NCBI GenBank assembly: GCA_022784465.1 | Contig: JALFUR010000007.1 | Location: 1 to 63,219 of the forward strand | Direction: 5' to 3' | From: Christensenella sp. | GTDB taxonomy: Bacteria > Bacillota > Clostridia > Christensenellales > UBA3700 | DNA length: 63,219 nt | Part shown: positions 44,405 through 53,080 of the stretch, piece after piece | How positions within the stretch are numbered: the first letter of the stretch is position 1 | Layout: the number at the start of each line of letters is the position of its first letter | Notes under the pieces: generated by a model | Told to the model about the DNA's origin: nothing | Database searches by the model: none | Seen by the model: the letters and a program-made list of their open reading frames with translations, nothing else | Program-made: the position numbers and the translations under genes

Positions 44405-45613
44405 TTATTTAAGGTTTTCTACTACCTCTTTTGTTTCTCTTGCAATTACAAGCTCTTCGTTAGTTGGAATTACTAATACTCTTACTTTTGAATCCTTAGT
44501 AGCTAAATCAATAAACTCGCCTCTTGAGCCTGCATTTTTCTTTTTATCAAAATCTATTCCTAGATATTCCATGTTCTCAGAAATTGATTCTCTTGATTCA
44601 AATGCATTTTCTCCAATTCCACCTGTGAATACTAAGCAGTCAAGTCCATTCATTTCTGCTGCATATGCACCAATGTATTTCTTTGTAGCTACAACGAACA
44701 TGTCTAATGCAAGTCTTGCTCTTTCATTTCCTTCTGCTGTAGCAGCATATAAGTCTCTTGAATCTGATGAAACACCACTTACTCCAAGATATCCACATTT
44801 TTTATTTAAATATGTAACAGTTTCTTTAAATGACATGCCCTTTCTATCTGCAAGCATTTCAGCAGCTGCAACGTCAATATCTCCACAACGTGTGCCCATT
44901 GGAATTCCTGCAAGAGGAGTCATTCCCATAGATGTATCTATACTCTTTCCATTTAATACTGCAGTAATAGAAGAACCATTTCCTAAATGACATGTAACGA
45001 TTTTTTCTGATTTATATCCATGAGCATTTAGATATTTAATTGCTTCAGATGATACAAACTTATGGCTTGTTCCATGTGCACCGTATCTACGAATATGATA
45101 TGCTTCATAATCTTCATAAGGAATTGGATATAATCCTGTTGATTTTGGCATTGTAGCATGGAATCCTGTATCTAAAACAATAACGTTTGGAACTTTTGGT
45201 AAAAGTGTACGACATGATTCAATACAAGCAATATGTGCTGGATCATGCAATGGAGCAAAACAAATATTGTCTTTTAGATTTTTTATTACTTCATCTGTGA
45301 TATACGTAGGAGCAACATATGCTTCTCCTGCATTTACATATCTATGTCCAATTGCAGAGATTTCTTCAATTGAAGATAAAACTCCTTTTTCTTTATCTGT
45401 AAGAATTTCTATAAGAGTATTAAAAGCAACCGTATGATCTGCTAATCCCTTATCTTCCATTACCCATTTTTGCCCTTTAGCCTTATGAGTAATCTTAGAT
45501 TTTTCAAATCCAATTCTTTCCATTCCACCAGAGCATAAAGCCTCTTCTGTTGTCATATCGATAACTTGATATTTCAATGAAGAACTACCTGCGTTTACTA
45601 CTAATACTTTCAT
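44405..45613 (-). CDS. ackA: acetate kinase
   Basis: Converts acetyl-phosphate + ADP to acetate + ATP, the substrate-level phosphorylation step of acetate fermentation. The N-terminus is KVLVVNAGSSSLKYQVID, the catalytic region includes YGAHGTSHKFVS, and the C-terminal GLDCLVFTGGIGENA is intact. 402 residues, normal. GGAG precedes the ATG. It follows pta by 40 bases. Confidence 0.98.
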   Translation of the reverse strand: MKVLVVNAGSSSLKYQVIDMTTEEALCSGGMERIGFEKSKITHKAKGQKWVMEDKGLADHTVAFNTLIEILTDKEKGVLSSIEEISAIGHRYVNAGEAYVAPTYITDEVIKNLKDNICFAPLHDPAHIACIESCRTLLPKVPNVIVLDTGFHATMPKSTGLYPIPYEDYEAYHIRRYGAHGTSHKFVSSEAIKYLNAHGYKSEKIVTCHLGNGSSITAVLNGKSIDTSMGMTPLAGIPMGTRCGDIDVAAAEMLADRKGMSFKETVTYLNKKCGYLGVSGVSSDSRDLYAATAEGNERARLALDMFVVATKKYIGAYAAEMNGLDCLVFTGGIGENAFESRESISENMEYLGIDFDKKKNAGSRGEFIDLATKDSKVRVLVIPTNEELVIARETKEVVENLK

Positions 45614-45653
45614 AACTTTTCTCCTTCTTAATTACTAAATTTTAAATGTACAA

Positions 45654-46664
45654 TTAATTGTTTGCTGCTTGACATGCAGTAATTGCAACAACAGCAACGA
45701 TATCTTCTGGAACGCATCCTCTAGATAGATCGTTAATTGGCTTAGCAAAACCTTGGCAAATAGGTCCAATAGCTTCTGCTCCGCTAAATCTTTGAGTCAA
45801 TTTATATCCAATATTTCCAGCATTTAAATCTGGGAAAATAAATACATTAGCTTTTCCAGCAACACTGCTTCCTGGAGCTTTTAAGTTAGCAACAGCAGGA
45901 ACTAAAGCTGCATCAACTTGAAGTTCTCCATCTACATCTAATTCTGGAGCCTTTTGCTTTACTAGAGCAAGTGCAGATGTAACTTTGTCTACTTTTTCAT
46001 GTTTTGCGCTTCCCTTTGTTGAGAAAGATAATAAAGCAACTTTTGGTTCCTCTATTCCTGCTAATTCTTTTGCAGATGCAACTGAAGCAATAGCAATATC
46101 TGCTAATTGTTCATCACTTGGGTCAATATTAACAGCGCAATCACCAAATACCATAACTTCTTGATCTTTAAATGGTGTTCCTTCAAAAGCCATTAAAAAT
46201 ACAGAAGAAACTGTCTTGATACCAGGCTTAGTTTTAACAATTGTTAGTCCTGAACGAAGCACGTTTCCTGTAGAGTTTACAGCACCGGCAACCATACCAT
46301 CTGCATCACCCTTTTTAATCATCATTGCTCCATAGTTTAAATATCCACCAGCTGAAGTCTTTACGATTTCACTCTTTGCTTGTTCTTCAGTCATTCCTTT
46401 TGCTTTTCTTAGTTCATACAATGTATTTGCATAATCTGAAGTGTCTTGTTTTAATGGATCTAGAATTGTTATTCCATCAAAGTTCACTTCTGGGTATTTA
46501 GACTTAATGCTGTCTTCGTTTCCTAGCAAAATAATTTTTGCAATCTTGTTTTTTGTAATAATTTCAGCAGCTTTAACTGTTCTTGGTTCTTCACCTTCAG
46601 CTAAAACAATTGTTTTTTGTAATGATTTTGCTTTATCAATAATTCTATCAATAACTTTACTCAT
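45654..46664 (-). CDS. pta: phosphate acetyltransferase
   Basis: Makes acetyl-phosphate from acetyl-CoA. 336 residues, the short form without the N-terminal DRTGG regulatory region. Family segments [38 protein letters not shown], and [20 protein letters not shown] are present. GGAGG is at the ribosome site. It pairs with ackA for acetate and ATP production. Confidence 0.97.
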   Translation of the reverse strand: MSKVIDRIIDKAKSLQKTIVLAEGEEPRTVKAAEIITKNKIAKIILLGNEDSIKSKYPEVNFDGITILDPLKQDTSDYANTLYELRKAKGMTEEQAKSEIVKTSAGGYLNYGAMMIKKGDADGMVAGAVNSTGNVLRSGLTIVKTKPGIKTVSSVFLMAFEGTPFKDQEVMVFGDCAVNIDPSDEQLADIAIASVASAKELAGIEEPKVALLSFSTKGSAKHEKVDKVTSALALVKQKAPELDVDGELQVDAALVPAVANLKAPGSSVAGKANVFIFPDLNAGNIGYKLTQRFSGAEAIGPICQGFAKPINDLSRGCVPEDIVAVVAITACQAANN

Positions 46665-46714
46665 TTATATAAGCCTCCGCGCTTTATTTTTTCATTAGTT
46701 TGTAATACAATGAC

Positions 46715-46744
46715 ATTATAAACATTACGCGCGAATTATGTAAA
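46715..46744 (-). promoter_or_regulatory. pta promoter with GCGCG in the spacer
   Basis: Minus-strand -35 TTTACA (46739-46744) and -10 TATAAT (46715-46720), spacer 18. The spacer contains CGCGCGTAATG, similar to the element at ppdK. Being between pta and the divergent tmcAL, the same element could affect both. Confidence 0.65.
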
Positions 46745-46760
46745 GGAAATTGACAAAATT

Positions 46761-47873
46761 TTGAAAGTAGGATTTATTATTTGCGAATTTAACCCTTTGC
46801 ACAACGGACATCTAAAATTAATTGAGTCCGCTAAATCGTTATGCGACAAAATCGTATGTATAATGAGTGGCGATTTGGTTCAAAGAGGAGAAGTTGCAAT
46901 TGTAGATAAATATACAAGAGCTACATGGGCAATACAAGCGGGCTGTGACATGGTGGTTGAGCTTCCTCCTGAATACACTTTAGCCTCCGCTCAAATATTT
47001 GCAACTGGAGCAAGCAAAATCATATCCTTATTTAATGGTGAAAAAGCATTGTTCTTTGGTTCCGAATGCGGAAATATAGAAAAGCTAAATGAGGTTGCTT
47101 CAATTATGCAAACACCTCAATATCAATCAGCTTTAAAAGCTCATATTAAAACAGGAATAAATTACGCTCAAGCATCCTCTCTTGCTATTCAAGAATGCAC
47201 TAGTAAAGATTTAAGCGAAATACTATCTCATCCAAATAATACACTTGCAGTTGAATACTTAAAATCCGTTGATGATAGCGTGAATTGTTATACCATGCAA
47301 AGAATGGGTAATTATAACGACTCTTTAGATACGTCAAATCCTTCTGCCAAATCTTTAAGAGAACTAATTATGCAATCACTAAGCGTTTCTTCATATGTTC
47401 CAAAATATGTAGAACAAGACTTGTACAAAATCAAAAACATAAAGGAAAACTTGTTTTCTTTAATAAAATATCAATTGCCAAAAACTCTAAATATTGATCA
47501 GATTTATGGCATAAATGAAGGATTACATAATCGCATATTATCCTCTTTAAATGAGTCAGAATCCTTTGACGAATTTATTGCAAAAGTTAAGACAAAACGC
47601 TATACATATACTGCAATTTGTAGAATTATCTTAAATTGCTTAATCGAAAATTACAGCAAATTTGATGAACTTATTGACAAGCCAATTGACTATATCAATA
47701 TTCTTGCAATAAATAAAGATTCTAAATCGTTATTGTCAAACATTGAAGCTACTGTTATTACAAAGCCTATCGATATAAAGAAAAACAATCTAAACTTAGA
47801 TTTAATTAATGCTAGCAAAAGATTATTCACTAGTTTAAACTACTCATACGATTCATTCATTAGAATACTTTAA
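46761..47873 (+). CDS. tmcAL: tRNA(Met) cytidine acetate ligase TmcAL (YlbM)
   Basis: Forms ac4C34 on elongator tRNA-Met using acetate and ATP. The N-terminal HIGH-type nucleotidyltransferase motif is seen in CEFNPLHNGHLKLI, followed by MSGDLVQRGEVAIVDK. 370 residues, normal. The start is a TTG with AAAGGA 13 bases upstream; no ATG is available before the conserved KVGFIICEFNP. It is divergent from pta-ackA, whose product acetate is its substrate. Confidence 0.93.
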   Translation: MKVGFIICEFNPLHNGHLKLIESAKSLCDKIVCIMSGDLVQRGEVAIVDKYTRATWAIQAGCDMVVELPPEYTLASAQIFATGASKIISLFNGEKALFFGSECGNIEKLNEVASIMQTPQYQSALKAHIKTGINYAQASSLAIQECTSKDLSEILSHPNNTLAVEYLKSVDDSVNCYTMQRMGNYNDSLDTSNPSAKSLRELIMQSLSVSSYVPKYVEQDLYKIKNIKENLFSLIKYQLPKTLNIDQIYGINEGLHNRILSSLNESESFDEFIAKVKTKRYTYTAICRIILNCLIENYSKFDELIDKPIDYINILAINKDSKSLLSNIEATVITKPIDIKKNNLNLDLINASKRLFTSLNYSYDSFIRIL

Positions 47874-47897
47874 TTATTCCTTCTCATATATTATTTT

Positions 47898-48788
47898 ATG
47901 AAACGCTTTATTAAATCCTCAGCGCTTATTTTTGTCTCTTTTTTAGTTTTAATTATCATCCTAAAAGAGCCAATTACTTTTTCTCAATCCATTAAAAACG
48001 GGTTTATGTTGTTTTTGCTAAATTACGCCCCTAGTTGCTTTCCTTTTTTGTTTATATCTAAACTTCTTTCTATGTCTATACGCAATTTTAATCTACTCCC
48101 TTTAAATAAAGTTTATGGTGTATCAAATAAAGCAGGAACCATTGTACTTTTGTCTTTAATTAGCGGTTACCCAAACAATGCAAAGCTAATATCTGACTTA
48201 TACACATGCGGACAAATTAATAAAAATCAAGCAAAAACATTACTATCTTTTACCTCAATATCAAGCCCTATTTTTGTCGTATATACAGTTGGATATGCAT
48301 ATCTAGACAGTATTCATTTAGGATATATTTTATTTATTTCAATAGTCTTTGCATCATTAATAAATGGCCTTATTTACAGGCGCAAAGACGACAACATATA
48401 TTGCATTGATACATCAAATCAAAGCGGAAATATTTTACTTGAGTCCATGAAAGACTCAGTTTTATCTTTACTCATAATTGGCGGATATATTTGCTTGTTT
48501 TATCTTATTGTAGATATTTTGATTTATCTTCGCATTCTAAATGATAACCCGTTTATCTTATCCTTGATTGAATTAACTAGAGGTCTTAGTCTTTTAAAGG
48601 ATTATAATGACAAAACAAAAATCCTACCTATAGTGGCAGGATTAATCTCTTTTGGTGGATTATCTATTGGAGCTCAAAGCTTAGCTTTTATTCATCCAAC
48701 AGGTATCAAACTTGGGTTTTATTTATTAACAAAACTAACCCAATCTATAATTTCAATTATAATTTGCTATCTATTATTGTTGATCTGA
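47898..48788 (+). CDS. ylbJ: YlbJ-like sporulation membrane protein
   Basis: A 296-residue polytopic protein with Gate-type (nucleoside-recognition) character. The family segments APSCFPFLFISKLL, SLISGYPNNAKLISDLY, and FTSISSPIFVVYTVGYAY are recognisable. YlbJ is needed for normal spore formation in Bacillus, and its gene is often near ylbM as here. No ribosome site is visible before the ATG. It overlaps the convergent coiled-coil gene by 15 bases tail to tail. Confidence 0.8.
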   Translation: MKRFIKSSALIFVSFLVLIIILKEPITFSQSIKNGFMLFLLNYAPSCFPFLFISKLLSMSIRNFNLLPLNKVYGVSNKAGTIVLLSLISGYPNNAKLISDLYTCGQINKNQAKTLLSFTSISSPIFVVYTVGYAYLDSIHLGYILFISIVFASLINGLIYRRKDDNIYCIDTSNQSGNILLESMKDSVLSLLIIGGYICLFYLIVDILIYLRILNDNPFILSLIELTRGLSLLKDYNDKTKILPIVAGLISFGGLSIGAQSLAFIHPTGIKLGFYLLTKLTQSIISIIICYLLLLI

Positions 48789-49259
48789 TGGTTGTTGATT
48801 TTGGTCATACCCAGGAAAAACTTGAGCTTTTGTATCCATTACAACTTGCAAAATATCTCTTGCATGCAATTCGGCATCATTAAATAATTTAGCCATATCT
48901 GAATATGCTTGTCCAACCATACTATTTGCGTAATCTGTTGCATCTTGAATAATCTTGTTAGCTTGAGCTTTTGCATCCTCAACAATTCTATTCTCTTCAA
49001 CCAATCTTTGTGCTTCTAATTGTGCATCTTGAACAATCTTGTTAGCTTGTGCTTGTGCTTGTGCAATTATATTTTGAGAATCTTTTTTTATCAATCTAGC
49101 TTCAGATAACTCGCTTGGAAGTAATGCTCTAATTTGAGAAATACATTCTAAACAAGCACCCTCGTCAACTTGCTTCATTCCATTAAAAATACCTTTCTTT
49201 GAAAGAGTAATTTGACTTTCTAGCTTTTGTAACCATTCTTCAACATTTAATTCAATCAT
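48774..49259 (-). CDS. coiled-coil protein, ATPase-associated-like
   Basis: A 161-residue, almost wholly helical protein with Ala/Gln-rich heptads, for example NIIAQAQAQANKIVQDAQLE and DAKAQANKIIQDATDY, and a polar tail (GYDQNQQPSDQQ). It resembles the small proteins annotated as ATPase next to coaD in Clostridia, and the stalk subunits of V/F-ATPases. No catalytic motif is present. GGAG precedes the ATG, and it overlaps the rsmD-coaD end by four bases. Confidence 0.7.
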   Translation of the reverse strand: MIELNVEEWLQKLESQITLSKKGIFNGMKQVDEGACLECISQIRALLPSELSEARLIKKDSQNIIAQAQAQANKIVQDAQLEAQRLVEENRIVEDAKAQANKIIQDATDYANSMVGQAYSDMAKLFNDAELHARDILQVVMDTKAQVFPGYDQNQQPSDQQ

Positions 49260-50272
49260 TTATTTTTCTCCTTATAAAACCTGTTTACTAATTTTACTAT
49301 AGATTTAGGAACAAGTCCTATTATTTTTTCATTTTTTTCTAAATAGTTTCTAACTTGAGTAGATGAAATAAAAGATTCTTCTTCACTTGCTTGATATAAA
49401 AGAGTATCTATATTTCCATGCTCTTTATTGTAAGCACTCATTTCTCGCTCATATTCATAGTCTACATTATTTCTGTAGCCTCTTACAATCACATTGATAT
49501 TTTTTTTATTTAAATATTCAAAAACATATCCGTTACATACTTCTACAGATACATTTAAATATTCTTTTAAAGACTCTTCAACCATTTGTTTTCTTTGATC
49601 AAATGTAAAGAAACTCTTTTTTTCTTCATTTTGAGCAATTACAACGACTACTTTATCAAATAGTTTTCTTGCATGCTCTATTATGCACATATGACCTAAT
49701 GTTATTGGATCAAAACTGCCTGTAACTGCACATATTTTATCCGTCTTTTTTATATAATCTACAACTACTATTCCAAATTTCTTTCTCTTTTCTATATAGA
49801 ATTTTGTAGGCAAATTGAACTCTTTGTTTTCATCATGTTCATAAATTATATAGCCATTATTTTTTAAACAATTTTTTGAATCTGCAATCTCGCAAATCTC
49901 TTCAATGCAATCCATCTTATATGGAGCGTCAACAAAAATAAAGTCTACTTGGTCTTTTATGCTGTATAAAGTTTCTCTATAGTCTCTATTTAAAACCCTA
50001 TAATTGCCGTCTATCCCTTTTAAATTAGAATTTATAATGTCAAGGCTAGATTTCGCAATATCTGAAAAAATTACGCTTTTAGCGCCTCTAGATAGCGCCT
50101 CAATCCCTATGCTTCCAGTGCCAGCAAATAAATCTACAAAAATAGAATCTTTAACATCAAATTGAATAACATTAAATATGGATTCTTTAACTCTATCAAT
50201 TGTAGGACGAATATCTCTTCCTTCAAAAGATTGCAAGACTTTTCCTCTATATTTTCCTGCTATTACTCTCAT
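49256..50272 (-). CDS. RsmD-CoaD fusion: 16S rRNA m2G966 methyltransferase and phosphopantetheine adenylyltransferase
   Basis: One 338-residue frame encodes two enzymes that are normally separate neighbours. Residues 1 to about 178 are RsmD: MRVIAGKYRGKVLQSFEG, PTIDRVKESIFN, the SAM site VDLFAGTGSIGIEALSRGA, and the catalytic motif as VDAPYK instead of DPPY. From about 181 comes CoaD, the fourth CoA-biosynthesis step: AVTGSFDPITLGHMCIIEHA with the TxGH site, IVRGYRNNVDYEYE, and ISSTQVRNYL. The junction has almost no linker. A GGAG precedes the single start, and no internal in-frame ATG/GTG/TTG lies at the junction. The stop of the cyclo-ligase gene abuts the start. Confidence 0.92.
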   Translation of the reverse strand: MRVIAGKYRGKVLQSFEGRDIRPTIDRVKESIFNVIQFDVKDSIFVDLFAGTGSIGIEALSRGAKSVIFSDIAKSSLDIINSNLKGIDGNYRVLNRDYRETLYSIKDQVDFIFVDAPYKMDCIEEICEIADSKNCLKNNGYIIYEHDENKEFNLPTKFYIEKRKKFGIVVVDYIKKTDKICAVTGSFDPITLGHMCIIEHARKLFDKVVVVIAQNEEKKSFFTFDQRKQMVEESLKEYLNVSVEVCNGYVFEYLNKKNINVIVRGYRNNVDYEYEREMSAYNKEHGNIDTLLYQASEEESFISSTQVRNYLEKNEKIIGLVPKSIVKLVNRFYKEKNK

Positions 50273-50799
50273 TAAATAACTCCATTTTCATTTACTATGT
50301 AATCCATTAAAACATCGTGTGGCATGGATTCTACTAAATCTAATTCTTGACAAGAGTAAGCTAATGCAATTTTTGTACAATTATTATCTTTTAAGAATCT
50401 ATCGTAATAACCCTTACCCTTACCTAATCTATGTTTTTTTAAATCATATCCTAAAAGAGGAATAATACATAAATCAATATTCTCTTGGCTTTCCATTCCT
50501 ATTGGTTCTAAAATGCCAAATTTTCCTTGTTTATACACAGTTGATTTATCTATTTGAACAAGAACAATATCTTCTTCTTTACTGACAGGAAGAAACACCT
50601 TATACCCATTAGATAGACAGTAGTCTATGATGTCTTTCGTGTCAACTTCCTGCTTTAAAGAATTATATATGCAAATTTTTTGTCCTTTAAGAAGTTTAGA
50701 CTCTATTAGATTATTATAAATTTTCTTGTCTAATTCTTCCTTGTTTTTTAACTTTTCAAGTCTTTGCTTGATTAAGATTCTTTCCTCTTGCTTATTCAT
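50272..50799 (-). CDS. 5-formyltetrahydrofolate cyclo-ligase
   Basis: Converts 5-formyl-THF to 5,10-methenyl-THF with ATP. The family signature LGKGKGYYDRFLK is intact, and the basic substrate region is in the N-terminal third. 175 residues, normal. It starts three bases after the hydratase stop without an evident ribosome site, suggesting coupling. Confidence 0.93.
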   Translation of the reverse strand: MNKQEERILIKQRLEKLKNKEELDKKIYNNLIESKLLKGQKICIYNSLKQEVDTKDIIDYCLSNGYKVFLPVSKEEDIVLVQIDKSTVYKQGKFGILEPIGMESQENIDLCIIPLLGYDLKKHRLGKGKGYYDRFLKDNNCTKIALAYSCQELDLVESMPHDVLMDYIVNENGVI

Positions 50800-50801
50800 T
50801 A

Positions 50802-53060
50802 TTACATTTGGCTTTTATAATAGTTTATCAAGCAACCTTGTCTTATGATTTCTCTCTCATCAGGCGTTAAAGCATCACAATACAACTTAATATCTTTAGC
50901 TTTTCCATTTCTAACAAGTTTTGCATTAAACTCAAGATTATTTGTTTCAATACCTTCTTTTATGCCTAAAACGATAATGATATCGTTTATTTCAAACTCG
51001 TCATCTTTATTAATAAATGGCAACATTCCCCAGTTGATTAGATTGCTTCTATATCTCTTTGTTGCATATTCTCTTGAAATATTACAAACTCCACCTAAAA
51101 CTCTTTGACAAGATGCTGCTTGTTCTCTTGCAGAACCATCTCCTGGCTTAATAGCAAATACTCCGCTGCCTATAGATGTTGTTCCTTTTAATTCAACATT
51201 TGCTACTTTTATTGCATCTAAATATTCATCTTTAATTCCACTTTCTCTTCTTGCTAGTTCATTAGAATAGATCTCTTTTGCTCTTTCAACATATTTTGGA
51301 TCTTTTCTTGAAAGCGCAAACTCTGCAAGTTTAAGTGGATTTGATCTATATGATGATGTTTCTCCTGATGGAATTAATTCATCAGTTGTTGTAACTGGAT
51401 CATTAATAACTGTTGCAAGTTTAATAATAAGATTATCTGTCAAAGATATAACTTCTGGCCAATCTCTTATATTTGGACCATATTGAAGTTGTGCATTTGA
51501 ATCTGGCTTGCCAAATCCGTTATAAACTCTATTTTTATAGATTGAATCATCATATTTAAATTGAGGAATTGTATTATCGTAATCTAGATCCATTGCCGAT
51601 GTCAAAACGCCACCATTTCTAGCTGTAGCGGCAATTGATCTTGCGTCCATTAATGCAACTGAAGCAATTTGACCATTTGCAGGTTTTGAACCTTCTCTGT
51701 TTTCAAAGTTTCTTGTTGAATGTCTAATAGACAATGCATTATTTGCAGGAACATCACCAGCGCCAAAGCAAGGACCACAGAAACATGTTTTAATGTTTGC
51801 TCCAGCTTTTAACAATCTTGTCAAAGCGCCCTTTTCAAGCAAATCTTCATAAATTGGTGTTGATGACGGATATACGCTTAATGTAAACTTATCTGAACCT
51901 GTATATGAACCATTAAGTATAGTTGACGCTTCATAAATGTTATCAAAAGTACCACCTGCACAACCTGCTATAACTCCTTGCTCTACATATACTTTTCCGT
52001 CTTTTATCTTATCTAACAATTTAATTGTAGATTTTCCTTTTAAAAGTTCATTAGCTTCTTTTTCAACTTTTGCAAAAATGTCGTATGGATTTGAGATGAC
52101 ATCTTTTAAGTTGTACACATTGCTTGGATGGAAAGGAAGTGCAATTTGTGGCTCAATCGTAGACAAATCAACATTAACAACACCATCGTAATAAGCAATG
52201 TTTGCTGGAGTTAATGACTTATAATCGTTAATTCTTCCTCTAATTGTGTAATAGTTTTTAACTTCATCGTCATTTGTCATCCAAATTGAAGACAAACATG
52301 TTGTCTCTGTTGTCATAACATCAATGCCATTTCTATATTCTATAGGCAAAGATTTGATTCCATCGCCTACGAACTCCATTACTTTGTTCTTTACAAATCC
52401 ATTTTTAAATACGGCACCTATTATAGATAAAGCAACGTCTTGAGGTCCAACGCCTTTTCTTGGTTTGCCTGTTAAATTAATAGCAATAACATCTGGATAT
52501 TTTATATCATATGTTCTATTCAATAATTGCTTAACAAGTTCTGGGCCCCCTTCTCCCATTGCCATTGTTCCTAGTGCTCCATATCTTGTGTGAGAATCAG
52601 AACCAAGCAACATTTTTCCGCAACCACTCATGCATTCTCTCATATATGTGTGGATAACAGCTTGATGAGGTGGAACAAAAATTCCGCCATATTTCTTAGC
52701 AGCACTAAGTCCGAAAACATGATCGTCTTCGTTTATAGTACCACCAACAGCACATAAGCTATTATGGCAGTTAGTTAAAACATAAGGAATAGGAAATTCT
52801 TTTAATCCACTTGCTTTTGCAGTTTGTATAATACCTACATAAGTAATATCATGAGAAGCCATTGCATCAAACTTGATTTTCAAAGCTTCTCCCTTTTTTG
52901 TAATTCCTGATGTATTATGACTTTTTAAAATGTTGTAAGCCATAGTACCCATATATGCGTTTTCAAGTTCTTTTCCTTGAACACCTTTTGCTAAAAGTTC
53001 TTCTTGTGAATAAAATTCACCATTTACATAAAACATTCCTTTTGAAATTAAATCAATCAT
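50802..53060 (-). CDS. aconitase-family hydratase (YbhJ-like)
   Basis: A 752-residue member of the aconitase superfamily. The [4Fe-4S] ligand motif is [10 protein letters not shown], with another Cys in [11 protein letters not shown], plus [20 protein letters not shown] and the swivel-domain [19 protein letters not shown]. Overall it looks closest to the YbhJ-type hydratases rather than to AcnA/AcnB, so the substrate may not be citrate. No citrate synthase or isocitrate dehydrogenase is in the window. GGAG precedes the ATG. It lies 20 bases after the large lipoprotein gene and is likely in the same operon. Confidence 0.85.
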   Translation of the reverse strand: MIDLISKGMFYVNGEFYSQEELLAKGVQGKELENAYMGTMAYNILKSHNTSGITKKGEALKIKFDAMASHDITYVGIIQTAKASGLKEFPIPYVLTNCHNSLCAVGGTINEDDHVFGLSAAKKYGGIFVPPHQAVIHTYMRECMSGCGKMLLGSDSHTRYGALGTMAMGEGGPELVKQLLNRTYDIKYPDVIAINLTGKPRKGVGPQDVALSIIGAVFKNGFVKNKVMEFVGDGIKSLPIEYRNGIDVMTTETTCLSSIWMTNDDEVKNYYTIRGRINDYKSLTPANIAYYDGVVNVDLSTIEPQIALPFHPSNVYNLKDVISNPYDIFAKVEKEANELLKGKSTIKLLDKIKDGKVYVEQGVIAGCAGGTFDNIYEASTILNGSYTGSDKFTLSVYPSSTPIYEDLLEKGALTRLLKAGANIKTCFCGPCFGAGDVPANNALSIRHSTRNFENREGSKPANGQIASVALMDARSIAATARNGGVLTSAMDLDYDNTIPQFKYDDSIYKNRVYNGFGKPDSNAQLQYGPNIRDWPEVISLTDNLIIKLATVINDPVTTTDELIPSGETSSYRSNPLKLAEFALSRKDPKYVERAKEIYSNELARRESGIKDEYLDAIKVANVELKGTTSIGSGVFAIKPGDGSAREQAASCQRVLGGVCNISREYATKRYRSNLINWGMLPFINKDDEFEINDIIIVLGIKEGIETNNLEFNAKLVRNGKAKDIKLYCDALTPDEREIIRQGCLINYYKSQM

Positions 53061-53080
53061 CTATATCTCCATAATTTAAA

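Noticed and set aside
44352..44990. 212-codon plus-strand open frame opposite ackA
   Set aside because: It is antisense to a well-conserved gene in a codon-phase that avoids stops, has no ribosome site, and its product (Ser/Phe-rich) resembles no protein.
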